64,000 bases of DNA from Streptomyces piniterrae (GCF_005048155.1 NZ_SUMB01000004.1:186001-250000), one strand, 5' to 3'; positions 1 to 8,365 are shown, counted from the stretch's first letter. Program-made: numbers and translations. Notes: a model not told the origin generated them from the sequence alone.

Positions 1-108
1 CTACCCCCGAAGCCAGAGCCGGATCGCCGCGACGGTCACGGTGCCCTGGAAGACGTAGGCACGCTTGTCGTATCGCGTGGCCACCGCACGGAAGCCCTTG
101 AGGGCCAT
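1..108 (-). pseudogene. IS5-type transposase C-terminal remnant
   Basis: The minus strand encodes about 35 residues ending in a stop at the window edge. They read like the extreme C-terminus of an IS5-family DDE transposase: the segment ATRYDKRAYVFQGTVTVAAI followed by RLWLRG matches the conserved end of that family (ATRYDK...Y.G.V..AAI..WLR). The rest of the transposase does not continue upstream in this frame, so the element is broken inside the window. No terminal inverted repeat was identified. Confidence 0.7.
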
Positions 109-175
109 ACGGGTTCCACTGCCCGGTCTCCCTGTAACACCAGGGGACCCGATGCGACCCGGCGGAACCCGGCGC

Positions 176-874
176 TCACACCTCTCCCGGCTCACCCTCT
201 CCGGCGTCCTCCGCCGGATTGGCCACGCCCAGCAGGGCGAGACAGATGTGCAGCACGGCGTCCTCCAGGGCGGGGACCTCGCCGATGCGCCCCTGGCGCA
301 GACAGCGGCAGACGGCTTCGTGTGTGGCGTCGGCCGCGGCCATGTAGGTCTCAGGGGGTACACGGCGCTGACCGGGAATCTTGGCGTGCCAGGCGCGCAT
401 CGACTCGGCGAACCAGGAGCGGCAGGCGTCCTGGTGCTCCTGCGCCCGGCCGCCGGCCGCCGCCGTCTCCAGGAAGAACGCCCTGGCGAATTCGGGTTCT
501 TCGGCGATCAGCCCGAGAAAGGCACGGATGGAGGCACGAAGCGTCTCCACGCGGGAGAGGGACTGCGCCGACGAGCGGGCAAACGACGCCTCAAGCCGCT
601 TGACCATCAGCTCACGACCCGTCTCCGCAGCGGCGATGAAGCACTCCTCTTTGTCCGCGAACAGTTCGTAGAACGTCTTGCGGGACACGCCCGCCCGTGC
701 CGTCACATCGGTCACGGTCACGACGCTGTAGCCCTTTTCGGCCACCACAACCGTCATCGCGTAGAGCAGTCGCTGACGCTGAGAACCCGTCACACGCTCC
801 CGCGCGAGCCCGTGCGGCCCGCGCGGAAGGTCGGTCAGGCTCGGCTGCAGCAGCGGCCGGATTGGCTGTCTCAT
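176..874 (-). CDS. TetR/AcrR family transcriptional regulator
   Basis: A 232-residue protein with an N-terminal TetR DNA-binding domain at about residues 30-80; the recognition helix region reads TARAGVSRKTFYELFADKEE (about 58-77). The C-terminal helical half would bind ligand and dimerise. The first ~28 residues are Pro/Arg-rich and no ribosome site precedes the ATG, so a start slightly further in is possible. The gene is divergent from the secreted beta-helix gene at 952, and an inverted repeat lies between them, so regulation of itself and possibly of that neighbour is likely. The ligand is unknown. Confidence 0.85.
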   Translation of the reverse strand: MRQPIRPLLQPSLTDLPRGPHGLARERVTGSQRQRLLYAMTVVVAEKGYSVVTVTDVTARAGVSRKTFYELFADKEECFIAAAETGRELMVKRLEASFARSSAQSLSRVETLRASIRAFLGLIAEEPEFARAFFLETAAAGGRAQEHQDACRSWFAESMRAWHAKIPGQRRVPPETYMAAADATHEAVCRCLRQGRIGEVPALEDAVLHICLALLGVANPAEDAGEGEPGEV

Positions 875-876
875 GA

Positions 877-921
877 GTGAGAAACAGTCTGGTACACGTT
901 ATAGACGCAAGCGTTTCTCAC
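877..921. promoter_or_regulatory. inverted repeat in TetR divergent promoter
   Basis: Nine-base arms GTGAGAAAC (877-885) and GTTTCTCAC (913-921) are perfect reverse complements with a 27-base spacer. The left arm abuts the TetR start codon at 874, as expected of an autoregulatory operator. The spacer is long for one TetR dimer, so the arms may be two half-sites. Assignment to this TetR is inferred from position. Confidence 0.45.
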
Positions 922-951
922 CATCTCCCCCATGAGTAGGAGCGCACCCCC

Positions 952-2193
952 ATGAGACGTTCGACCGCCCTTTCGGCGCTGACCGCCTCGCTGGCGGCCT
1001 TCGCAGGGATCGTGGCCACCGCCCCGACCTCTGCGCAAGCAGCCTCCGCGTCGGCGACCTTCACGGTCGACTCCACCGAAGATGCCGTGGATGCGGATGC
1101 GTCCGACGGCGTCTGCCGCACCGCCGGAGGCACCTGCACCCTGCGCGCGGCCGTCATGGCCGCGAACGCCCGGCCCGGCAGCACGATCGAGTTACCCGCC
1201 GCCCACTACCTGATGACCATTCCCCCCGACCCCGACCAGCTCAACGGGCGCACCGCCGACCCGACCAAAGGCGACCTGAACATCCTCGAGCCGACCACCA
1301 TCCGGGGAGCCGGGGCGCGGGAGACCATCATCGACGCCGACCACATCGACCGGGTCTTCCGCATGGGCGCCGACACGCAGCTGTCCGACCTCACCGTCAC
1401 CGGAGGAGACGCCAAGCAGCGGGAGGTGCCCATCACCGACCCCGGTGGGGGCGGCATCGCCAACGGCAAGAACATGACGCTGCGCCGGGTAACGGTGACG
1501 GGGAACCGCGCCGGCTACGGAGGCGGCATCTTCAACATCCCCAACTCCCACCTGTCGCTGATCGACAGCACCGTCAGCCGCAACACATCGGGCGAGGCCG
1601 GAGGCATCCGATTCGACGACACCGGCACCGTGGTCAATTCGACGATCGCGGACAACCGCGTGACCGACGACTGGGACCGGCCGGGCAGCCTCTCCGGATT
1701 TGGCGGCGGCATCGACATACGCGGCACCGGCCTGGTGGACATCCGCAACTCCACGATCACCGGCAACACCGCCACCGACGGGGGCGGCGGGATCAACATC
1801 GCCCCCGCCTACCTGGACAGCCTGCCGGGACCCATTACCGACCCCATCAACCTGCCGCTGGGTCACCTCGCCCTGAAGAACACCATCATCGCCGAGAACA
1901 CCATCGGCCAAGCCGCAAGCGACTGCAAGAACGTCTTCGCCACCATCGAGTCACGGGGCAACAACCTCGACAGCGGAAACAACTGCCACCTCACGGCCGA
2001 GGGCGATCTCCCCAGCCGTGATCCCCACCTCGGACCCCTCGGCGAAAACGGCGGGCCGACGGACACCGTGCCATTGCTGTCCGGCAGCCCCGCCATCGAC
2101 GGCGGCGCCGACTGCCCGTCCGCCGACCAGCGCGGCGTGCTACGGCCTCAAGGCCCGGCGTGCGACATCGGAGCCTTCGAATACGAACGCTGA
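952..2193 (+). CDS. secreted CSLREA-domain parallel beta-helix protein
   Basis: A 413-residue secreted protein. A signal peptide (about 1-30, ending TSAQA-A) is followed by a CSLREA-type segment with CTLRAAV at 62-68. The rest is right-handed beta-helix repeats rich in N-S-T-I/V and GGG-I turns, ending in a choice-of-anchor-like tail with SPAIDGG and CDIGAFEYE. Such proteins are extracellular; the substrate or partner is unknown. The ATG is preceded by TAGGAG. A TTA codon at 1192-1194 is in frame (residue 81). TTA is rare in Streptomyces and usually makes translation depend on the bldA tRNA, suggesting developmental timing. Confidence 0.85.
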   Translation: MRRSTALSALTASLAAFAGIVATAPTSAQAASASATFTVDSTEDAVDADASDGVCRTAGGTCTLRAAVMAANARPGSTIELPAAHYLMTIPPDPDQLNGRTADPTKGDLNILEPTTIRGAGARETIIDADHIDRVFRMGADTQLSDLTVTGGDAKQREVPITDPGGGGIANGKNMTLRRVTVTGNRAGYGGGIFNIPNSHLSLIDSTVSRNTSGEAGGIRFDDTGTVVNSTIADNRVTDDWDRPGSLSGFGGGIDIRGTGLVDIRNSTITGNTATDGGGGINIAPAYLDSLPGPITDPINLPLGHLALKNTIIAENTIGQAASDCKNVFATIESRGNNLDSGNNCHLTAEGDLPSRDPHLGPLGENGGPTDTVPLLSGSPAIDGGADCPSADQRGVLRPQGPACDIGAFEYER

Positions 2194-2263
2194 CTCCCGC
2201 CTGTTCCTTCCCCTCCCCCCTCAACGACTCACTCCTCAAGGACTCACCCCACGAGGACTCATA

Positions 2264-2299
2264 CCTCAAGGACTCCACGACCGCGTGGAGTCCTTGAGG
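2264..2299. terminator. hairpin terminator after beta-helix gene
   Basis: Two 16-base arms (2264-2279 and 2284-2299) are perfect reverse complements around a 4-base loop, 71 bases after the stop at 2193. There is no T-run, common for high-GC terminators. Just before it the motif CTCAAGGACTC occurs at 2235-2245 and again within the left arm, so the hairpin arose in a small direct-repeat patch. Confidence 0.75.
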
Positions 2300-2337
2300 C
2301 TTGCTGAGCGCCACCGCCACATCCACAGATCAAAGGC

Positions 2338-2358
2338 GAAGAACCGCTCGACGATCCA
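2338..2358. repeat. direct repeat, left copy flanking methyltransferase
   Basis: A 21-base sequence here recurs exactly at 3211-3231, one copy on each side of the methyltransferase gene and in the same orientation. On the minus strand both copies read RWIVERFF, reminiscent of the RRWVVER motif near the C-terminus of IS5-type transposases. They look like leftovers of two insertion-sequence ends. Confidence 0.6.
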
Positions 2359-2406
2359 CCGCATCGCGTCCAACTCGCAGCACAGACAGACGGATAGGGT
2401 GACCGC

Positions 2407-3183
2407 GTGGAACAGGATGACCCGCTACGTCTCAGCTCGTCGTTCGGAGCGGCGGCGGCTGCCTACGCCGAGCACCGCCCGGACTACGCGCACGCCGCGG
2501 TGCGCTGGGCGCTCGAGCCCGCACCCGGTCTGCGAGTGCTCGACCTCGGCGCCGGAACCGGAAAGCTGACCGCCGCGCTGGTCGCGTTGGGCGCCGACGT
2601 CATCGCAGTCGAGCCCGACCCGGCGATGCTGACCGAGCTGCGCCGCACGCTGCCGGCTGTCCGTGCACTGGCGGGGGGTGCCGAGGCGATTCCGCTGCCG
2701 GACGCGTCTGTTGACGCCGTGCTGGCCGGCAACGCCATGCACTGGTTCGACATGTCCGTCGCCGGGCCCGAGATCGCCAGGGTCCTGACACCCGGCGGCA
2801 TTCTGGCCGGCCTGTGGAACGTCATCGACGACCGGGTCGAGTGGACCGCCGGACTTGAGCAGGTCAGCGGGAGCGCGGCCATCGGCCCGCGGGACACGCT
2901 CAGCAGCTGGCGCACGGCGACAGCGGACATGCATCTTCCGAAGAGCGGCGTCGCCCGGTTCGGCTCGCCGGAGCAGGCCGAGTTTCCGCACGGGCAGCGG
3001 CGCACCGCCGACTCCCTGGTGGCGACACTCGCGACGCGCGCGGGGATGCTCGTCATGCCGGAGCAGGAACAACAGGCCACGCTCAGCCAGATCCGCGCGT
3101 TCCTCGCAGACAGGCCGGAAACCTCCGACGGCGAGTTCACCCTCCCGATGCTGACCGGTGTGCTGCGCGCCCGGCGGCTGTGA
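2407..3183 (+). CDS. class I SAM-dependent methyltransferase
   Basis: A 258-residue Rossmann-fold methyltransferase starting at GTG. Motif I is VLDLGAGTGK at 44-53, and an acidic residue ends strand 2 in AVEPDPAML. The post-I region ALAGGAEAIPLPDASVDAV followed by AMHWFD is typical of the ubiquinone/menaquinone-methyltransferase-like group (methyltransf_11). The substrate cannot be read from sequence. It is probably cytosolic and monocistronic. The gene is bracketed by a 21-base direct repeat with transposase-like coding sense, so it may have been carried or trapped by insertion elements. Confidence 0.85.
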   Translation: MEQDDPLRLSSSFGAAAAAYAEHRPDYAHAAVRWALEPAPGLRVLDLGAGTGKLTAALVALGADVIAVEPDPAMLTELRRTLPAVRALAGGAEAIPLPDASVDAVLAGNAMHWFDMSVAGPEIARVLTPGGILAGLWNVIDDRVEWTAGLEQVSGSAAIGPRDTLSSWRTATADMHLPKSGVARFGSPEQAEFPHGQRRTADSLVATLATRAGMLVMPEQEQQATLSQIRAFLADRPETSDGEFTLPMLTGVLRARRL

Positions 3184-3210
3184 AAGCCGAGCCGATGCCT
3201 GGCTGTGGGT

Positions 3211-3231
3211 GAAGAACCGCTCGACGATCCA
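3211..3231. repeat. direct repeat, right copy flanking methyltransferase
   Basis: Exact copy of 2338-2358. On the minus strand the surrounding frame reads LPQRWIVERFFTHSQ, again resembling a transposase C-terminal segment. Confidence 0.6.
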
Positions 3232-3289
3232 TCGCTGCGGCAGGGCCATGGGGAGGGGGTCGCGCGGCTGATGCGGCATCTGGCCGCGG

Positions 3290-3895
3290 TTACCCGTCCC
3301 GACCAGGTCCGTCTTCCTGTCGTGCCAGGGCGGTGGTGCCCCAGCCGTGTTCCAGCAGGGTGAACAAGTCGCGCATGGTCCGGGCCGGGTGCCGGCTTGC
3401 GCGGGCGATGCTGGGGGCTTCCAGGGCGAAGCGTGCCAGACCGGTGACGGCGGGGTCTTCCGGGGCGAGTCCGGTGGCGTCGGCGAGGGTGGCGGCCAGA
3501 GACTTCTCGTGGCGTGACCACATGCGTCGGGCGTAGTCGCGTAGCGCGGGAGTGGATTCGACGAGGACGAACGTGGGGTCGTCGGTCCGCACGGCGGTAC
3601 GGGTGTGCACCATGTGGTCGCGCAGGGCGTGCAGCACGGGCTGACCGGGGGCTCGGTCACGAATGGCGGCGACCAGGGCACTCTCGACGTCCGCGTCCAG
3701 GTCGAAGACGAGGGCTTCCTTGCTGGGGAAGTGTTTGAAGAGCGTGCTCAGCGAGACGTCGGCCGCCTCCGCCACCTCGCGTACACCGACGTTGTCGAAG
3801 CCGCGCTCGGTGAACAGCCGCAGTGCGGCATCCGCCAGGGCCTGCCTGGTCTGAGCCTTCTTGCGTTCGCGACGTCCTGCCGTTGTCCCTGCCAT
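3290..3895 (-). CDS. TetR family regulator beside FAD monooxygenase
   Basis: A 201-residue TetR protein. The N-terminal HTH spans about residues 10-60 with AEAADVSLSTLFKHFPSKEA as its recognition region. The C-terminal half is the MftR/acyl-CoA-binding-like type with an aromatic patch (RMWSRHEKS). It is divergent from the TetX-like monooxygenase at 4159, with a palindrome between them, so it is probably the local repressor of that gene and responds to the monooxygenase substrate or a related compound. Confidence 0.88.
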   Translation of the reverse strand: MAGTTAGRRERKKAQTRQALADAALRLFTERGFDNVGVREVAEAADVSLSTLFKHFPSKEALVFDLDADVESALVAAIRDRAPGQPVLHALRDHMVHTRTAVRTDDPTFVLVESTPALRDYARRMWSRHEKSLAATLADATGLAPEDPAVTGLARFALEAPSIARASRHPARTMRDLFTLLEHGWGTTALARQEDGPGRDG

Positions 3896-3992
3896 GGGCC
3901 CACCCTACCCCCTTGAGGAGATTCGATCACAAAGGCGATCGACTGGAAAGTCGGAGCAGTTGTACTTTTGGAGCGGCTGTGCTTCTGTGGGC

Positions 3993-4013
3993 GAGTACTC
4001 CTGACAAGTACTC
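3993..4013. promoter_or_regulatory. palindromic operator between TetR and monooxygenase
   Basis: GAGTACT (3993-3999) and AGTACTC (4007-4013) form a perfect dyad with a 7-base spacer. It lies 98 bases from the TetR start and 146 bases from the monooxygenase start. Dyads of this size in a divergent TetR promoter are typical repressor sites; binding is inferred. Confidence 0.55.
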
Positions 4014-4158
4014 AGTTGCCGTCCCTCAGAGCGTGTTTCCACACTGGAACGACTGATCTGCCATGCCCGAAACAGGGCGTCACCACAAGAGACCAGTTCT
4101 CACAGACCAGCTCTCAGAGACAGCACTCTCCTCAACCGTCGAACGGAGCGTGACCCGC

Positions 4159-5364
4159 ATGTCCACCATCTCCACCACCTCCACCACCTCCACCACCCCG
4201 CGCATCGCGATCGCCGGCGCCGGCCTTGGTGGCCTCGTCTGCGCGCGCGTCCTGCAGCAGCACGGCTTACCGGTCACTGTCTTCGAGCGTGAGGCCGACC
4301 CCAACTCCCGCTCGCAGGGCGGCACTCTCGACATCGAGGAGGACACCGGCCAGGCGGCTCTGCGCGCGGCCGGACTGTTCGACCAGTTCCTCGCCCTGTC
4401 CCGGCCCGAAGGCCAGGAGTGGCGCCTGTACGACCGCCACGCGACCCTGATACGCCACGACCAGGCCGGCGAGGGCGATCTGAGCAGGCCCGAGATCGAC
4501 CGCGGCCAGCTGCGGGCGCTCCTGCTGGACTCCCTCACCCCTGGCACGGTCCGCTGGGGCCACTCCGTAGAAGCCGTCACCCCGCGACCCCACGGCACCG
4601 CCCGCCTGCACCACCACGACCACACCGGCGCGCACTTCGACGACTTCGACCTGGTGATCGGCGCCGACGGAGCCTGGTCCCGGGTACGTCCCGCACTCTC
4701 CGACGCCCAACCCTCCTACGCCGGCGTCACATTGGTCGAAGCCCACTTCAACGACGTCGACCACCGTCACCCCGGCATCGCCCACCTGGTCGGCCGCGGC
4801 ACCATGGCGGCCAAGGCGGGCCGCCGCAGCCTGGTGCTGCAGCGCAACAGCAACGGACACGTCCGCGCCTACATCAACTTCCGCGGCCCCCAGGACTGGC
4901 ATGCCGGCCTCGACCTCGCCGACACCGAAGCCGTACGCGCCCGTCTCCTCGCCCAGTACCAGGGCTGGCACGAGAGCCTGCTGGATATCCTGCGCCACAA
5001 CGAGGGTGGTTTCATCAACCGCCCCATGTTCGTCCTTCCCGTCCCCCACTCCTGGCAGCGCGTCCCCGGCATCACCCTGCTCGGCGACGCCGCCCATCTG
5101 ATGCCGCCCGTCGGCGTCGGCGCCAACCTCGCCCTGCTCGACGGCGCCGAACTCGCCCAAGCCGTCATCGACCACCCCACCATCGACGAGGCCCTCGGCG
5201 CCTACGAAAACGTCATGCTGCCGCGCGCCACCGACAACGCGAAGACCGCCCAGCAGATGCTCACCACCCTCATGCCCGACACCGACTCCGACGAGGCCCG
5301 CTTCCCCGACACCCTCTGGCCGGCCAGCCCCCTCTCTGACCCACACCCCGCTCACACCAGCTGA
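4159..5364 (+). CDS. TetX-like FAD-dependent monooxygenase
   Basis: A 401-residue class A flavoprotein. It shows the FAD Rossmann motif GAGLGG (20-25) after IAIA, the TetX-like block GGTLDIEEDTGQAALRAAGL, and the second FAD motif GDAAHLMPPVGVGANLALLD from about residue 309. The family uses NADPH and O2 to hydroxylate aromatic or polyketide substrates; some members inactivate tetracyclines. The start at 4159 has GGAG ten bases upstream and removes an unconserved leader. The N-terminus STISTTSTTSTT is coded by a short repeat. A TTA codon sits at 4267-4269 (residue 37), suggesting bldA-dependent translation. Divergent from its likely TetR repressor. The substrate is not determinable from sequence. 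Confidence 0.85.
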   Translation: MSTISTTSTTSTTPRIAIAGAGLGGLVCARVLQQHGLPVTVFEREADPNSRSQGGTLDIEEDTGQAALRAAGLFDQFLALSRPEGQEWRLYDRHATLIRHDQAGEGDLSRPEIDRGQLRALLLDSLTPGTVRWGHSVEAVTPRPHGTARLHHHDHTGAHFDDFDLVIGADGAWSRVRPALSDAQPSYAGVTLVEAHFNDVDHRHPGIAHLVGRGTMAAKAGRRSLVLQRNSNGHVRAYINFRGPQDWHAGLDLADTEAVRARLLAQYQGWHESLLDILRHNEGGFINRPMFVLPVPHSWQRVPGITLLGDAAHLMPPVGVGANLALLDGAELAQAVIDHPTIDEALGAYENVMLPRATDNAKTAQQMLTTLMPDTDSDEARFPDTLWPASPLSDPHPAHTS

Positions 5365-5784
5365 TCCCATCCCAGCCCAGCCCAGTTCGGCCGACAACGC
5401 ACCGCCCCCAACGCCCGCCGCACACGCGCCAGCCCACCGGATGACACCCCGTAGCGACTTCAGGTACGGCTGCCGGGTCGCGGCGCGGGGCGTGTGCGGG
5501 GGGCCGCGCGCTCTCCCGGGCAGGGCGGGATCTCCCTACACTGCGGCCGTCGATCAGATGCATCGGTGCATGGCGACGCCAGTACGGGGGTACGGCCGGA
5601 TGGGCAGACACAGGGGGCAAGGGTCTTGGAACCGGTCCGCTCCGGCGCCTGGAGCGCGGTCCCATCGCCCTGGCCATCACCTGCCGCCCCCGCCACGCCG
5701 ACGCGTCCGCAGGCATGTTCCGCTGGTCCGCACGCTGACCCAAACGAAACTGCCTAGTCGGTTGTTGTCATCAGGCGGCTCTTG
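5365..5784. other. intergenic stretch, no convincing gene
   Basis: About 420 bases between the monooxygenase and the convergent surface-protein gene. No frame combines a plausible start with a recognisable family. A plus-strand frame ending near 5728 (LERGPIALAITCRPRHADA, then a stop 10 residues on) reads like a protein tail but has no supported start, and may be a gene remnant. Confidence 0.4.
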
Positions 5785-6810
5785 CTAGACGTGCCCGCGT
5801 CGGCTTACGCGTCCCTCTCCAGATCGAGACCAGCGGCTCGTGGCAACCCATGCGACCAGAGCCCCGGCGACGAGCAGTCCGGTGGCGGCGATCCCCAGCG
5901 GGAGTAGGGCGTTGCCAGCGCCCGTTTCGGCCAGGGCGGTGTCCTTCTTCGGCGCGTTGTCCTCGGGGACGCCGTTCTTGGAGGGGCCGTTCTTGGAGGG
6001 GCCGTTCTTGGAGTTGCCCTCCGTGGGGATGCCGGAACGACCGGCGGCAGGGGGTTGCGCCCCCAACGAGTGCGGGGAGTTCCCCTTGGGCTTTCCCGCG
6101 GGCCGGAGGTCCCGGGTCGGTGCTGACTCCGGTGTCTTCGACGGCGTGCCTGCACCGCAGGTTGAAGGAATCGTCCATTTCTGCGCCGAGCTGCCACCGC
6201 ATGTGGCGGTGGTCAGTCTGCCGTCGGCCGCCGCGGCGAGGCAGCGTCCGGACTGGGCGTTCTTGAGGGTCTTCGAGGACTTGTCGTAGGTCCAGCGCTT
6301 GGCATCGTCGGAGACCTTGCCGAACGTTCCGAGCTCACGGGAGCCCTTGCAGTCGCGGACGTGGATGGCGTCGCCGTCCTGTGTCAGGCAGCCGCTGTAC
6401 GCCAGACGCAGGGTCCGGTCGGCGGCGTACGCCCAGCCCCGGTCGACGGCCGCCGTACAGTCGGACAGCCTGGCCGGCATGCCGTCGGTGCGTTTGCCCG
6501 GGGCGCTGAGGCACATCTCGCCGTGCTGGACCAGCCCGAGCGCACTGTTGCCGATGGCATTGCGCTGCTCGCTGCCCTGCCGGGTGACCTCGACCTCGGC
6601 CTGCCCCGAGGCTACGGCGGCACCGCCACCACCTCCGTCGCTTCGACCGGGGTTGGTGCTACCCCTGGGGAAGCTGTACAAGGAGTTCTCGGAGCCGGGG
6701 TGGCCGCCCGCAGCGACGGCCGACGATGCGGCGGTGAGGCCAACGCCGGACGCCAGGCCGAGCGAGAAGAGAGCTCCGAGGACGCGGCGTCCGCTACGAG
6801 CATTCATCAT
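5785..6810 (-). CDS. LAETG sortase-anchored protein with lectin-like domain
   Basis: A 341-residue surface protein. A signal peptide (about 1-34, SSAVAAGG) is followed by a Gly-rich linker and a ricin-type trefoil-like domain (about 95-230) with repeated Cys pairs and an AQKWTI motif. A Pro/Ser/Lys stalk with repeated KNGPS then leads to LAETG at 293-297, a hydrophobic helix (LLPLGIAATGLLVAGALVAW) and a basic tail. LAxTG is the motif of actinobacterial class E sortases, so the protein is probably covalently attached to peptidoglycan and binds carbohydrate. The start is MMNARS at 6810 (or 6807); a longer frame upstream adds a non-signal leader and was rejected. Confidence 0.82.
   Translation of the reverse strand: MMNARSGRRVLGALFSLGLASGVGLTAASSAVAAGGHPGSENSLYSFPRGSTNPGRSDGGGGGAAVASGQAEVEVTRQGSEQRNAIGNSALGLVQHGEMCLSAPGKRTDGMPARLSDCTAAVDRGWAYAADRTLRLAYSGCLTQDGDAIHVRDCKGSRELGTFGKVSDDAKRWTYDKSSKTLKNAQSGRCLAAAADGRLTTATCGGSSAQKWTIPSTCGAGTPSKTPESAPTRDLRPAGKPKGNSPHSLGAQPPAAGRSGIPTEGNSKNGPSKNGPSKNGVPEDNAPKKDTALAETGAGNALLPLGIAATGLLVAGALVAWVATSRWSRSGEGRVSRRGHV
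5971..6013. repeat. 15-base tandem repeat in stalk coding region
   Basis: The unit GCCGTTCTTGGAGGG is repeated at 5971-5985 and 5986-6000 and partially at 6001-6013. It encodes the KNGPSKNGPSKNG stalk on the minus strand. It is in-frame (15 = 5 codons), so copy-number change would lengthen or shorten the cell-wall stalk without breaking the protein. Confidence 0.85.
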
Positions 6811-7403
6811 GGTGAGTCCATTTCCGTAAGGCTTTGGGCGAGCGGAGCTCCAGGAGAGGGAACTGCTGAAGGGGGCCAGAAATGGGCGTACTCGGTCCGC
6901 TGGGACCTGTCTGAGGGAGTCCCTGGGGGAATTCTCTGGGGGAATCTCTGCGGGAACCCCTGTGCTGGGACTGTGCCTGCCGACACGCACCCGGTCTCTG
7001 GACTGCGGACAGTCAATGCAACGTCCAGGCCAACGGGAAGAGCGTCGGTCTATCCCTTCGGATAAATCTCGGGTCGGAATCCCGAATCACTACGGGGCCG
7101 CGCAGTCCGGACAGTGACTCAGCGGCCGGGCGAATTTGATCACGGCTTGATGTGACGCGGAAATGTGAGATCCGCCGACGCATCGCTCCGTAGGTATTGG
7201 CGACCGCGTCCGCAGAGGTTTGCCGCGCTGTGACGGGTCTTCTCCGTAGGGAGAGACGAGTGCCCTTCCGGTCAGGGCGATGACGCGCGTTGACTCGTCA
7301 CTGTCACTGTCACTGTCCCGGCCACGGCCCGGAGCGCCTGCGGTCTTCGGCCGTGCCGCCTCCGTCGCCACGGCCTTTTGCTCACACGAACAGGAGTCCC
7401 GCC
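6811..7403. other. divergent intergenic region between two exported-protein genes
   Basis: Nearly 600 bases with no recognisable gene. It must hold the promoters of both the sortase substrate (minus) and the secreted protein at 7404 (plus). It contains repeated GGGGGAAT/CTCTG-type blocks around 6925-6955 and a small (CACTGT)n run near 7300-7318. No RNA family was recognised; a regulatory leader cannot be excluded. Confidence 0.4.
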
Positions 7404-8198
7404 ATGTCCAAACGCGAACGTGGCAAGCATCGCGCACCCAGTCAGAGCCGGAGCCGACGTATGGCGGCCCGGGGGACCGCCGTGACGGCTCTGGCCGCCG
7501 GCCTGGCCGGCTACGGCCTCACCGCGGCGTCGACTGCATCCGCCGCCGACGGCAGCACGGCGTCCGCCCCCACGAAGGACTGCGTCAAGGCCGGTGCGGC
7601 AGTCCGCTTCAGCACGAAGCCGATCTGCCCGGCGCAGCCTCCCAGCGCCACGGAGAAAACCGTTGAGCGAGTGTTCGACGGCGTCACGAGCTTCGGCGTC
7701 TCCGAGCTCATGAGAGCTTCAGACACAGTGATCGACGGCAGGGGGCAGGAGGGCTGCACCAGCGCTGCCGCAGCCCGCTTCAGCACCAAGCCGCTGTGCA
7801 AGCCCAGGCCGCTGACATCAACGGAGAAGACCGTTCGGGGGGTGGCCATGAGCTTGCTGCCCACGGCTTTGGGCAAGCTGCCCGGGTCCATGTTCGGCAC
7901 ACTGCCCAGGTCGCCGGCAAGTTTCGCTCCAACCGAACTACAGATGGTCAACAAGTTCCAGAAGGCCGGCTCCTCGGGGGCCGACGCGGCGAAAAGGCTC
8001 GACTCGGCGTTGCATGACCAGGACGCGGCGCCGGCCGGCAGCGCGCAGAAGTCCGACGACAAGTCGCCGCAGGAGCCGAACGGGGCGTCCTCCTCAACGC
8101 ACGTCAGCGGGCCCTGCTGGGGATCATCCCTTGAGGGCACGAACTCCAGCCGGGCCATGTTCAAGCTGCCCCCGATCAGTAGCTGCTCCGACGGTTAG
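7404..8198 (+). CDS. secreted protein with duplicated AARFSTKP motif, unknown function
   Basis: A 264-residue exported protein. A basic N-region with paired Arg (RSRRMAARG) and a hydrophobic stretch ends at ASTASA-AD, a Sec or Tat-like signal. The mature part has a duplicated ~29-residue unit at about 60-90 and 118-147: AAVRFSTKPICPAQPPSATE in the first, AAARFSTKPLCKPRPLTSTE in the second, each followed by KTV and preceded by a Cys 12 residues before the central Cys. The Cys pairs suggest disulfides. The tail is low-complexity with one late Cys pair. The start at 7404 is fixed by GGAG 7 bases upstream; earlier in-frame starts lack a signal. The family was not recognised. Confidence 0.75.
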   Translation: MSKRERGKHRAPSQSRSRRMAARGTAVTALAAGLAGYGLTAASTASAADGSTASAPTKDCVKAGAAVRFSTKPICPAQPPSATEKTVERVFDGVTSFGVSELMRASDTVIDGRGQEGCTSAAAARFSTKPLCKPRPLTSTEKTVRGVAMSLLPTALGKLPGSMFGTLPRSPASFAPTELQMVNKFQKAGSSGADAAKRLDSALHDQDAAPAGSAQKSDDKSPQEPNGASSSTHVSGPCWGSSLEGTNSSRAMFKLPPISSCSDG

Positions 8199-8333
8199 GA
8201 CGACGGGGCTCCCGGAGGGGCGGGGCCCGGACCCGGGATCTCAGGCGGCTCAACATGCCGCATCCCGTCAGAAGCGCGCCCTGTCCGATGCCGAATACTC
8301 GGTGACACCGCTGGACGTGCCGGGCGTGTGCAG

Positions 8334-8365
8334 GTGGTCCCTGCTCCATGCGGGGCAGGGACCAC
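8334..8365. terminator. hairpin between convergent genes
   Basis: Arms GTGGTCCCTGC (8334-8344) and GCAGGGACCAC (8355-8365) pair perfectly over a 10-base loop. They lie in the 335-base gap (8199-8533) between the convergent secreted-protein gene and the ferritin-like gene, so the hairpin could stop both transcripts. Nothing else was recognised in the gap. Confidence 0.6.

Noticed and set aside
5441..5788. Long plus-strand open frame after the TetX-like gene
   Set aside because: The translation is Arg/Pro/Gly-rich with no conserved motif, and several other frames are equally open, as expected by chance at high GC. No ribosome site fits.
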